Source: Palsa-504 sp963847965 (lineage in GTDB: Bacteria; Actinomycetota; Actinomycetes; Streptosporangiales; Streptosporangiaceae). From it: a stretch of DNA of 64,000 nucleotides. This document shows, piece after piece, positions 43,323-51,095 of the stretch. Below the pieces are notes generated by a model, which saw only the letters and a list, made by a program, of their open reading frames with translations, made no database searches and was not told where the DNA came from. Each line of letters opens with the position of its first letter. The first letter of the stretch is position 1. The translations under genes were made by a program, and so were the position numbers. The DNA is taken from assembly GCA_963847965.1 (NCBI GenBank), contig CAWKCG010000050.1:124001-188000 (forward strand). The letters run 5' to 3'.

Positions 43323-44228
43323 GTGACTGAGATCCGTACTCGTGACGAGGCGCTCGCCGCTGTCGATGCCGCGGTCGCCCAGTGGGCCGAGGCGTCGGCC
43401 GAGGTACTGGCTCGCGCGATGGCATCGGCCGGAGCCGCGCAATCCGAGGCCGACGCGCAGGTATCGCGGCGGGCGCGGCGCGTGTCGGAACTCACTGACG
43501 CGCTGGCCGTGCTCCGCGACGACGAGCCGCTGAAGGCAATTGTCGCGGCCGACCTCGCCCGCGCGAAGGAGTCCCTGGAAACGGGTAAGCGCGCTGCCGC
43601 GGGCATCGCCGGCGTCGCCGCGCGAGTCGCTGCCCTGCAGTGGTCGCAGGTCCGCAATACCCAGGCGTTCGCCGAGGCGGCGCGGGCGGACCTGGTCCGG
43701 CGCGGCGGCGAACTCGGCGCCTACCGGCAAGCCGGCGTCGGCGCGGGCACGGCCGGTCTCGTCGGCGGGGGCGGAGCGGCTCGCATGCTGGGCGGGCTCG
43801 CGCTCGGCGACGCTGCGGGCAGCGCCCTGGACGGCGGGACGGGCGGCGCGTCGTGGCTCGCGGATCGCGGGTTCGCCGATCTCGATGTTGTGCTGGCCGA
43901 CTACTCCGACAACCCGATCGTCGGGAAGTTCGGGCGCGGCGGTCTCAACCGGGCCGACTACCGGTGGGCCGTCACCACGTGGGACGAGGTGGTCCGCCCG
44001 GGCCTTGACAAGGGGATGACCCGCGACGACTTCGCCGCGAGGGACGCCGCGCGCGCCGCGCGGCCGCCGCGCAGTTACGCCGAGGTCTACGACATGTTCC
44101 TTGGCCAGGATCCGATCCAGATCGACCGGCGTCCGGACGGCACGCTACACGTGGGTAGCGGCCGGCACCGGATTGAGATCGCCCGCGAGCTCGGCATCAC
44201 CCGCCTCCCGGCGAAGTGGGGTGGCTGA
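43323..44228 (+). CDS. Coiled-coil protein with C-terminal ParB/Srx-like domain, possible type VII effector
   Basis: A 301-residue protein. Residues 1-130 are a long Ala/Glu/Arg coiled coil, residues about 138-180 a Gly-rich hinge (GAGTAGLVGGGGAARMLGGL), and the last 80 residues end in DPIQIDRRPDG and VGSGRHRIEIARELGITRLP. The GxGRHRI-x-x-A-R-E-L-G-I motif is the nucleotide-binding core of the ParB/sulfiredoxin fold. The layout of helical leader, glycine hinge and C-terminal enzyme-like domain matches secreted polymorphic effectors, and the position between two WXG100-like genes supports this. There is no obvious immunity gene unless the following one serves. GTG start at 43323. Confidence 0.68.
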   Translation: MTEIRTRDEALAAVDAAVAQWAEASAEVLARAMASAGAAQSEADAQVSRRARRVSELTDALAVLRDDEPLKAIVAADLARAKESLETGKRAAAGIAGVAARVAALQWSQVRNTQAFAEAARADLVRRGGELGAYRQAGVGAGTAGLVGGGGAARMLGGLALGDAAGSALDGGTGGASWLADRGFADLDVVLADYSDNPIVGKFGRGGLNRADYRWAVTTWDEVVRPGLDKGMTRDDFAARDAARAARPPRSYAEVYDMFLGQDPIQIDRRPDGTLHVGSGRHRIEIARELGITRLPAKWGG

Positions 44229-44455
44229 TGGCGCTGACCCTCGACCCCGCGGCGGCCGCGTTCGCCGACGCTGTGCGCGCCCTAGAGCGGAACCTTGCCG
44301 ACACTCGCGCTCAATGGGACGACCCGGCCCGCCGCGCCTTCGACCAGCGGCACGCTGTGCTGATCGTCGGCGACGCCAAGCAGGCCCTCGCCGAGTTGCA
44401 GCAGCTGGCGGTGGAACTCACCGCTGCCGTTCGCCTGCTCGCCAGCTCCGGCTGA
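44228..44455 (+). CDS. WXG100-like protein (second)
   Basis: A 75-residue helical protein with Trp30 at the turn (TRAQWDDPARRAFDQRH), similar in layout to the first WXG100-like protein but not identical. The ATG overlaps the preceding stop by one base. Two different WXG-type proteins around one FtsK ATPase would allow a heterodimer like EsxA/EsxB. It could instead be an immunity or chaperone partner of the ParB-like protein. Confidence 0.62.
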   Translation: MALTLDPAAAAFADAVRALERNLADTRAQWDDPARRAFDQRHAVLIVGDAKQALAELQQLAVELTAAVRLLASSG

Positions 44456-44530
44456 CAAGCAGGCACAGCCCTTGTCGCAAGCAGGGCGCCGGTCCGTCAG
44501 TAATAACAGAGGCAAACGGAGGAGGCTGCC

Positions 44531-44569
44531 GTGGAAGAACTCATCGCGCTGGCCAAGAGCCAGCTGTAA
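44531..44569 (+). CDS. Twelve-codon micro-ORF with strong ribosome-binding site
   Basis: A GTG at 44531 follows GGAGGAGG (44517-44524) and opens a frame of twelve codons (MEELIALAKSQL if GTG is read as Met) ending in TAA. The ribosome-binding site is stronger than those of its neighbours. It may be a leader peptide or a genuine micro-protein; no attenuator hairpin is clear after it. Confidence 0.35.
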   Translation: MEELIALAKSQL

Positions 44570-44608
44570 CTCATCCCTAGTTCAGAACGCGCACTGGAGG
44601 ACACGCAG

Positions 44609-45166
44609 ATGAGCCTGTTCGACCGTAAGTCCAAGGGTGCCGCGGCCGCCGGTGCCCCCGAACTGCCGCCGACCCTTTCCTTTACGGACCTGTCGGCGGC
44701 TTCCAAGCTGATGGACCGCTGGGAAGCCGCTATGGGAAACAACGACGCGACGTGGGCCTGCATCGACGCCGTGGCCAAGCTTGGCGGCTTCCGTGGGCTT
44801 GAAGCGTTGCTCGGGGAAAGCGGCACAGGAAGGCAGACCGAAGACATCGTGAACCGGCCTTGGCGCTGGTGGGCGGAAGCGGCCCGCCTCGCCAACGCCT
44901 GCGGGGAGTACGCGCTAGCGGGACGCATCTTCCTGTTCACCTACCTCTTCGTCAACCAGATGCTCCCCACCATGAACGCTGCGACCCAGCTGGACGCCGG
45001 GCTCGGCTTCCCGGGTCAGGGAACGTACGAGAGCATCGCGCGGAGCGCGGCCGACTGCCTCACCCACCTCTCGCCGGCCATGGTCATCCATGACAGCACC
45101 GCCGGCCGAGTCGACGTGGCCTCCGCCCTGGCCATGGCTACGTCCGTCGCCGCGGAACGACGCTAG
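44609..45166 (+). CDS. Hypothetical protein downstream of the FtsK-WXG100 operon
   Basis: A 185-residue soluble protein starting MSLFDRKSKG at an ATG behind a GGAGG site. It is mostly helical, with conserved-looking PTLSFTDLSAASKLMDRWEA and RPWRWWAEAARLANACGEYA blocks. I do not recognise the family. The short N-terminal M-x-L-F-x-x-K motif is shared with the next gene, suggesting a common docking or regulatory signal. Direction and spacing make it part of the type-VII-like locus. Confidence 0.6.
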   Translation: MSLFDRKSKGAAAAGAPELPPTLSFTDLSAASKLMDRWEAAMGNNDATWACIDAVAKLGGFRGLEALLGESGTGRQTEDIVNRPWRWWAEAARLANACGEYALAGRIFLFTYLFVNQMLPTMNAATQLDAGLGFPGQGTYESIARSAADCLTHLSPAMVIHDSTAGRVDVASALAMATSVAAERR

Positions 45167-45181
45167 AGAAAGGAACCAACC

Positions 45182-45505
45182 ATGGGATTGTTCAGCAAGA
45201 AGCCGAAGATCGTCATTTGCGACATGTGCGGCAAGGCAGACGTCGAAGGTTGCGGCTCGCTCCACAATCATGTCGAGCAGATCAGCGGCGACCAGCCAGC
45301 GTGGCTGCCCGGGAATCTTCGCGCGCAGGCCCCGGGTGAGTACACGTGGATGTGCGTCCGGTGTAACTCATATCCGGCGATGAAGTGGCCGAGCGACGGC
45401 GGGGCCTGGGCCGGGATGATGCTCCACCTCGGCAGCGTGCACTATGTCGGTGACCTGAAGGGCCCGGGGCGCGCGAACTTCTCGATGATTTCGGTAAGCC
45501 AGTAG
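45182..45505 (+). CDS. Small zinc-finger-like hypothetical protein
   Basis: A 107-residue protein that begins MGLFSKKPKI, like its neighbour, and carries two CxxC pairs (ICDMCGKAD and WMCVRCNSYP) plus histidines (LHNHVEQ, HLGSVHYVG) that could complete one or two zinc sites. Spacing of 15 bp from the previous gene indicates an operon. Function not recognised; a small nucleic-acid- or protein-binding adaptor is possible. Confidence 0.6.
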   Translation: MGLFSKKPKIVICDMCGKADVEGCGSLHNHVEQISGDQPAWLPGNLRAQAPGEYTWMCVRCNSYPAMKWPSDGGAWAGMMLHLGSVHYVGDLKGPGRANFSMISVSQ

Positions 45506-45603
45506 CCAAGGCCGCCAGCGCGCTCGGACCTAACCCCTGTAGAGCTCGTCCAGGTCGGCTTACCCGCCGAAATCGGGTTAGACCCCGGATGATAGTTCTA
45601 GTC

Positions 45604-45631
45604 AATTATCTTCCGATATTGTCTGATAATT
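45604..45631. repeat. AT-rich inverted repeat after the small zinc-finger gene
   Basis: AATTATC (45604-45610) pairs with GATAATT (45625-45631) around a 14-base spacer in an AT-rich island. It could be a weak terminator for the upstream operon or an operator for the lipocalin-like gene 68 bp downstream. A wider 7-bp pair, CTAACCC/GGGTTAG (45530-45536, 45575-45581), lies just before it. Confidence 0.35.
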
Positions 45632-45698
45632 CGGGAGTGATCCGCCGGTAAACTGGCCGCTCATTGACACTGCGCGCGGGCGATAGGAAAATGCTGGG

Positions 45699-46130
45699 AT
45701 GGCTGACTGGCTGGCGGGAACCTGGAAGCTCGTGGCGTGGCGCAGAATCACCGGGGACGGGACGATCAGCTACCCGCTCGGGACCAATGCGCACGGACAG
45801 CTTATCTACACGCCGGACGGCAGGATGGCGGTGCAGATTTCCGGCGCGAACCGGCCGCCGCTGGCCGCTGGCGACCCCCTGGGCGGCGACGCGCAGGCGC
45901 GAGCGGACGCGTATTCCAGTTACCTCGCGTACTTCGGCACCTATGAAGTGCAGGACGAGAGCGTTGTTCACCGCATCGAGGGCAGCCTGTTCCCCGATTG
46001 GTCCACCCAGAAGCAGGTCCGGCCGTTCACGTTCGAGGGCGGCGAGCTTGTCCTGCGAACGCCGCCGATGCAGGTAAGCGGCGGAGCAACCGTGGTCAAC
46101 GAGATTGCCTGGGCTCGCGAGGACCGATAA
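45699..46130 (+). CDS. Lipocalin-like domain protein
   Basis: A 143-residue single-domain beta-barrel protein of the lipocalin-like (PF13924-type) family. The typical start is LAGTWKLVAWRRITGDGT, followed by GQLIYTPDGRMAVQISG and YFGTYEVQDESVVHRIEGSL. No signal peptide is visible. Members probably bind small hydrophobic ligands and often occur beside biosynthetic genes, but here it is isolated. Start ATG at 45699; another ATG eight bases upstream is out of frame. Confidence 0.82.
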   Translation: MADWLAGTWKLVAWRRITGDGTISYPLGTNAHGQLIYTPDGRMAVQISGANRPPLAAGDPLGGDAQARADAYSSYLAYFGTYEVQDESVVHRIEGSLFPDWSTQKQVRPFTFEGGELVLRTPPMQVSGGATVVNEIAWAREDR

Positions 46131-46183
46131 CGCCGCCCACCACAACAATATCTCCCCGGACGCGGGCGCCAGCCCGGGGAGCG

Positions 46184-46936
46184 CTATTGACGGACCTGGG
46201 CCAGGAATATCTCGAACGCCTCGGGACCGATATGCGGGTCGCCGGCGAAGGGATACTGCATATTCTTGATCAAGATAAGCGAAATCGTGACCAAGACCGC
46301 GAGCGATGCCACCATCCCGGCGTGCACGATCTTGTTCTGCAGCCCGAAGAGCAAGCAGAAGCAGACGGTTATCAAACCGCCGATGATGAGCACGATCCAC
46401 ATTGGTTCCGGTATCGTGTCGTTCATCGCCACCAGGCGGTCGCGCCGCGCCGCCGATAGCGCGTCCACGCTGGTCAGCGCCTGCTCGTAGATGACCTCCT
46501 GCCGATCAGAGGTGGGCGTGAACCCCAGCACGTCGTCGCGTATCCTGTCGAGGAGAAGCTGTGCCTGGCCGGAGCTCTCACCCTTTGCCATCAGCGGCCA
46601 TTCAGTGTCTATCACAGTGCGCGCATAATTCAGGGCCAGCCCATCGATGGCCGCGCTCTGAGGCTGGGGAAGACCGCGCGACAACCAGTAGACGTTGGCC
46701 AGTTCATTGGCCTCGGTGTACGTAATATTGCGCCCGTTATCGAGACCATCGGACGCCGCGATCACGACGAACGCCAGGAGCACGCCGTACATGACGCCGA
46801 TCCCGGCGAAGACGAATCCCGCGACATCGTTGTGCTCTCGTCGTTTCGCGTATGGCCAGTACGTGTGCATGAGATGGACGCTCAGGAAGACCACGGCGAG
46901 CACACAGAGCAGGATCGTGATTTCGGAGAAGCCCAT
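46184..46936 (-). CDS. DUF4239 (bestrophin-like) membrane protein
   Basis: A 250-residue membrane protein with two N-terminal helices (residues about 4-22 and 40-62) and two C-terminal helices (about 178-200 and 205-225) around a soluble middle. The GFVFAGIGVMYGVLLAFVVI helix and NELANVYWLSRGLP are typical of DUF4239, annotated as bestrophin-like and perhaps an anion channel. Start ATG at 46936. It is divergent from the GH15 gene with 420 bp between them. Confidence 0.82.
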   Translation of the reverse strand: MGFSEITILLCVLAVVFLSVHLMHTYWPYAKRREHNDVAGFVFAGIGVMYGVLLAFVVIAASDGLDNGRNITYTEANELANVYWLSRGLPQPQSAAIDGLALNYARTVIDTEWPLMAKGESSGQAQLLLDRIRDDVLGFTPTSDRQEVIYEQALTSVDALSAARRDRLVAMNDTIPEPMWIVLIIGGLITVCFCLLFGLQNKIVHAGMVASLAVLVTISLILIKNMQYPFAGDPHIGPEAFEIFLAQVRQ

Positions 46937-47356
46937 TTATGTCCCCCGGACACCGTATCTTATGCCAAAACGGCCGGAGCAACTCAGTCCGTGGAGCCTC
47001 GGCTTCCTGTAACAACAGCCCCGGCGCATCTCTGGTCAGTATACTGAGATGGCATTTGTTGGCAACCCTTCGCCCGCGATGGACATATTGTCCCTTCAGC
47101 GTTCATAATAGGCGGAAGCGGGCGCAAGCCCGTTGAATCGGGACATCTATACCCGATGATATTTCGGGTATTGCCCAATGGCTGCCCAGCGGTATACGTT
47201 CGGTTTTAAAGGCAACCGAGCTTGGTGCACGCGACTAATGCCTTCGGGGAAGGCCGGATCGCATGGGCCTTGGATTAGGTTCTGCCTCAGCAGCCTAGAT
47301 TAGCCATTTGTGGTCTCGTCGGCTGCGGGACCGGTCGAATAACGGGGGAATCATAG
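46937..47356. other. Divergent intergenic region with palindromes upstream of the GH15-GMC operon
   Basis: No gene is evident. The region is less GC-rich than its flanks. A perfect 8-bp palindrome, ATACCCGA (47149-47156) with TCGGGTAT (47164-47171) and a seven-base gap, is the best operator candidate. A small hairpin CGGGC-GCAA-GCCCG lies at 47119-47132. Promoters of both flanking genes should lie here. Confidence 0.45.
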
Positions 47357-48766
47357 ATGACAGCAATGCTCGTGGGGTCGGACATCCCGTCCCAGCGCAC
47401 GAGATCGGCCAGGCACGCCGAATCGCCCAGGGCGCGCGTCCAGACGGCCCTGAAGCAGGTCGACCTCCAAGCCATCGCGCAGCATATGTTCTCGCTGATG
47501 CTGCGCAACGTGAGCAGTGACGGCCTCCCGATCACCGATCCCACCGACCCGGCGAGCTTCTCGAAGCCGGGATGCGTCATCGCCGCTCCCTCGTACCCGG
47601 CCAATCAGCCGGGCGTGGACCAGGACTACGTGTTCAACTGGACGCGCGACGCGGCCATCACCGCGATGGAGCTGGCCGCCGCCGCCATCCCGACGACACC
47701 GGGAACGGGCGTCCAGCCGCTGATCGACTACGTCAACTTCGCCAAGGTCTGCCAGGACAACGCGGCGCCGACGCTGGCCCACGCGTGCTTCACGGTCGAG
47801 GGCCAGCCCCGCCCGTGGACCGAGCAGGCCGACGGGCCCGCCGTGCAGACGCTGGCCATGCTCCAGGCGTTCCCGCAGCTCGGTAAGGCCACCCAGGCAC
47901 TCGCGGAGAAGGTCATCGCCAAGAACCTGAGCTTCCTGCTCGGGGCCTACCAGGATCCGACCTTCAACCTGTGGGAAGAGCACTGGGGCTATTCGTTCTT
48001 CGTGACCGCGGTGCAGCTGAGGTGCCTGCAGGCGATCTCGTCCAACAGCTACGGGATCAGGGTCCCGGCCGGCACGGCCGGGGCGATGGCCTCGATGGAG
48101 GACGCCCTGCAAGGCCACTGGAACGGCACCTGCTACCTGAGCGTGCTTGCGGCACCCCCTGGCGGCGGCTCTCCGGTACCGGTGACGCCGGGGTACGACC
48201 CGAACATCGACATCGTGATGGCCAGCGTTTACGGCGCCGTCCCGTGCACGGACACCAAGCTGCTCGCCACCGCGGCGCAGCTTCGCCGGCAATGGGCCGA
48301 CCCCAGCTCCGCCGTCCTCTTCCCGATCAACGCCTCCGACGCCAGCCTCGGCGTGGGGCCGGTGCTGGGCCGCTACCCGGGCGACGCCTACGACGGCGAC
48401 GTTGCTCACCCGGTGCCGGGCGGGCACCCCTGGGCGCTGTGCACGTGCAACTTCGCCGAGCTGTACTACAACCTGGCCAACGAGATCGCCAGCGCGCAAG
48501 CCGTCCCGTATGACGACCTGTCGGGCGAGTTCTTCGGCCAGGTCGGGATCGAAGCCAACGCAAAGCCGGCGGACGCGGTCGACGCCTTGCGGCGGGCGGG
48601 AGACGCCATGCTCCAGGCCGTCATCTACCACAGCGACCACCTCGAGCTCAGCGAGCAGTTCGACGGCACGACCGGGTTCGCCAAGAGCGTACGGGATCTG
48701 ACCTGGAGCTACGCGGCGTTCCTGTCCGCGGTCCGGGCCAAGACCGCCCGCGACGTCCAGGGCTGA
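47357..48766 (+). CDS. GH15 glucoamylase-like enzyme without signal peptide
   Basis: A 469-residue (alpha/alpha)6-barrel glycoside hydrolase of family 15. The substrate-binding block DQDYVFNWTRDAAITAMEL, the general-acid region NLWEEHWGYSFF with Glu207/208, and the likely base Glu433 in LSEQFDGTTGFAKS are all present and close to fungal-type glucoamylases. No signal peptide or starch-binding domain is visible, so it acts inside the cell, releasing glucose from an oligosaccharide, glycoside or sugar conjugate. It is first in a row of nine genes leading to two sugar-oxidase-type enzymes, which fits release and then oxidation of a sugar. ATG at 47357. Confidence 0.88.
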   Translation: MTAMLVGSDIPSQRTRSARHAESPRARVQTALKQVDLQAIAQHMFSLMLRNVSSDGLPITDPTDPASFSKPGCVIAAPSYPANQPGVDQDYVFNWTRDAAITAMELAAAAIPTTPGTGVQPLIDYVNFAKVCQDNAAPTLAHACFTVEGQPRPWTEQADGPAVQTLAMLQAFPQLGKATQALAEKVIAKNLSFLLGAYQDPTFNLWEEHWGYSFFVTAVQLRCLQAISSNSYGIRVPAGTAGAMASMEDALQGHWNGTCYLSVLAAPPGGGSPVPVTPGYDPNIDIVMASVYGAVPCTDTKLLATAAQLRRQWADPSSAVLFPINASDASLGVGPVLGRYPGDAYDGDVAHPVPGGHPWALCTCNFAELYYNLANEIASAQAVPYDDLSGEFFGQVGIEANAKPADAVDALRRAGDAMLQAVIYHSDHLELSEQFDGTTGFAKSVRDLTWSYAAFLSAVRAKTARDVQG

Positions 48767-48770
48767 ACCC

Positions 48771-49292
48771 GTGCCAGAGCCACAAGACACCGGGCGCGCC
48801 GGCCAGTTTGCCGACCTGTCGGCGCTGCTGACTGGGTTCAGCCGGATCGAGCTGCTCGGCACGGGAATGGTCAGCAGCTACCTGCGCGCTATCGACGCCG
48901 CGCTGCCCGAGGGGGTAATCGACGAACTCCTCGACGCCTTCGGGCGCCTGCCGCCGGGAGCCGGAGCCGACCGCGAGGCCCACGAGGCCGCCGTCGCCCA
49001 GGCGATCCTCGACGATCCGAAACTCGGCCCGGTGGCGCGGAACCTCATCGTGGTCTGGTACTGCGGGACCTGGACGGCCCTGCCGGACGCGTGGCGCGAG
49101 GCCTACGGCACGTCGCCGCTGGACACGGACCGCGTCCTTTCGGCCGAGGCCTACCAGGCCGGCCTGCAGTGGGTCGCCGCGGGGGCGCATCCGGCCGGCG
49201 CGCTCCAGCAGGGCTACGGGGCGTGGTCCGCCGCACCGGAAACCGCACCGGAAACCGCAAAGGAAGCCGCGCCGGAAGGGGCCCTCAGATGA
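48771..49292 (+). CDS. FAD-GDH/sorbitol-dehydrogenase-type small subunit, no Tat signal (first)
   Basis: A 173-residue protein like the gamma subunit of FAD-dependent glucose, gluconate or sorbitol dehydrogenases (FAD-SLDH family). ALLTGFSRIELLGTGMVSSY and KLGPVARNLIVVWYCGTWTA are the conserved segments. In known systems this subunit carries a Tat signal and exports the folded catalytic subunit; here the N-terminus is hydrophilic without twin arginines, so the complex should be cytoplasmic. GTG start is 4 bp after the GH15 stop, and its end overlaps the first GMC gene by ATGA. The C-terminus has an ETAPETAKEAAPE repeat. Confidence 0.8.
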   Translation: MPEPQDTGRAGQFADLSALLTGFSRIELLGTGMVSSYLRAIDAALPEGVIDELLDAFGRLPPGAGADREAHEAAVAQAILDDPKLGPVARNLIVVWYCGTWTALPDAWREAYGTSPLDTDRVLSAEAYQAGLQWVAAGAHPAGALQQGYGAWSAAPETAPETAKEAAPEGALR

Positions 49293-51067
49293 CCGGTGAC
49301 GAGGCCTACGACGTCGTCGTGGTGGGCGCCGGGGTCAACGGGGCGCTGCTCGCCAAGCACCTCACCCGGGCCAGGCTCCGGGTGCTCCTGCTGGAGGCCG
49401 GGCCGGGCACGGCGTCGGCGTTCGACGGCTACACGCGGCACCTGGACCACTTCTATTCCGCGTCGGGCAAGGGCCCGGAGTCAGCCTGGCCCCCCGCAAA
49501 AAACGCCCCCCAGCCGGATACGGCCGACGTCCGAACCGGCGGCGGCTACTTCGTACAGAAAGGCCCGCACAAGTACGCCAGCAGCTACTCGCGCCTGCTG
49601 GGCGGGTCGACCCTGCACTGGCTCGGGGTCAGCCTCCGGATGCTCCCGGAGGATTTCGAGCTGCGGTCGCGCTACGGCGTCGGCCGCGACTGGCCGCTGG
49701 GCTACGCCGACCTCGAGCCGTACTACCGGAGCGCGGAGTGGGAGATCGGCGTGTCGGCCGACGTGGCCGATCAGGCCCATCTCGGCGTCGAGTTTCCCGA
49801 TGGCTACGACTATCCGATGCGCCGCGTCCCCCCCAGCTACTCGGACCACCTCCTCGCCAAAGCCGTCGACGGCATGCAGGTCACCGTCGCAGGCCAGAGC
49901 GTCGCCCTCAAGGTCCGCAGCTACCCGGCGGCGCGCAACTCGATCCCGCGCGGCGGCTACCAGCCACAAGGCGCCGTCGACGAGCGCCTCGAAGCGCAGG
50001 TCCTCGGCCAGCGGTGCGCCGGCAACACGGCCTGCACCCCGATCTGCCCGATCCAGGCCAGGTATCACGCGGGCAAGACCCTGGCGCAGGCCGAACGCCC
50101 CTACCTGCACGTCATCACGCAGGCCGTGGCGAGCAGGATCCTCGTCGACCCGGTCAGCGGCATGGTCCAGGGCATCGAGTACCAGCGTTACGAAGACCCC
50201 AGTGATCCCCGGCACACCGTCCACCTGGCCCGCGGCCGCGCCTACGTGCTCGCCGCGCACGCCGTCGAGAACGCCAAGCTGATGCTCGCGTCCGGGCTGG
50301 GCGGAACGAACAACCTGGTCGGCAAGGGCCTGATGGACCACCCGGCCCTCTACGCCTGGGGGCTCTCACCGGTCCCCGCCGGCGCCTACCGGGGCCCGCT
50401 GTCCACCTCGGGCATCGAGGACCTGCGGGGCGGCGCGTTCCGCGCCGCGCACGCCGCGTTCCGGTTCGACATCGGCAACGACGGCTGGCGGCCGGCCACC
50501 GGCGCGCCGGACACCACCGTCGCGGACGCGGTGCGCCGGCAGGGCCTGTTCGGCACGAACCTGCGCGACCAGCTGGCCGCCACCCTGCCCCGCCAGGTCC
50601 GGTTCTCGGTGGCGGTCGAGCAGCTCCGGTCGCCCGCCAACACCGTCGGCATCGATCCGCGGTACGTCGACCCGCTCGGCAACCCGCGCCCGGTGATCAG
50701 CTATCACGTCGACGACTACACGCTCGCGGGCATGGCCGCCGCGACCGGCGTGTACCGCGAGGTGTTCGCCAAGGCCGGCATCAAAGACTTCACCGGCCCG
50801 GACACGAGCGCCTGGTTCCCGGAAGCCGCCTACAACGGCACGGTGTTCCGCTACCACGGCATGGGCCACTTCGCCGGCACCCACGTCATGGGCAGCTCGA
50901 AGGAGGACTCGGTCGTCGACCCCGGCCAGCGCTCCTGGGAACACCGCAACCTCTACCTGGTCGGCTCGGGCAGCTTCCCGACGATGGGAACCTCGAACCC
51001 CACCCTGACCATGGCCGCGCTCACCCTGCGCACGGCGGAGCACATGCTCGTGGAGCTGACCAAGTGA
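49289..51067 (+). CDS. GMC-family FAD sugar dehydrogenase with 3Fe-4S motif (first)
   Basis: A 592-residue FAD enzyme like the catalytic subunit of bacterial FAD-GDH. The dinucleotide fold is VVVGAGVNGALLAKHL (residues 9-24). Cys243, Cys249 and Cys253 (C-x5-C-x3-C in RCAGNTACTPICPIQ) match the three ligands of the 3Fe-4S cluster of Burkholderia FAD-GDH. The catalytic His/Asn region is MGHFAGTHVMGSSKEDSVVD with NPTLTMAAL near the end. It would oxidise a sugar hydroxyl and pass electrons via FAD and the cluster. No cytochrome subunit is encoded nearby. Overlaps the small-subunit gene. Confidence 0.88.
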   Translation: MTGDEAYDVVVVGAGVNGALLAKHLTRARLRVLLLEAGPGTASAFDGYTRHLDHFYSASGKGPESAWPPAKNAPQPDTADVRTGGGYFVQKGPHKYASSYSRLLGGSTLHWLGVSLRMLPEDFELRSRYGVGRDWPLGYADLEPYYRSAEWEIGVSADVADQAHLGVEFPDGYDYPMRRVPPSYSDHLLAKAVDGMQVTVAGQSVALKVRSYPAARNSIPRGGYQPQGAVDERLEAQVLGQRCAGNTACTPICPIQARYHAGKTLAQAERPYLHVITQAVASRILVDPVSGMVQGIEYQRYEDPSDPRHTVHLARGRAYVLAAHAVENAKLMLASGLGGTNNLVGKGLMDHPALYAWGLSPVPAGAYRGPLSTSGIEDLRGGAFRAAHAAFRFDIGNDGWRPATGAPDTTVADAVRRQGLFGTNLRDQLAATLPRQVRFSVAVEQLRSPANTVGIDPRYVDPLGNPRPVISYHVDDYTLAGMAAATGVYREVFAKAGIKDFTGPDTSAWFPEAAYNGTVFRYHGMGHFAGTHVMGSSKEDSVVDPGQRSWEHRNLYLVGSGSFPTMGTSNPTLTMAALTLRTAEHMLVELTK

Positions 51068-51095
51068 GCAAGAGAACAGGGAACAGGGAGGCGAA

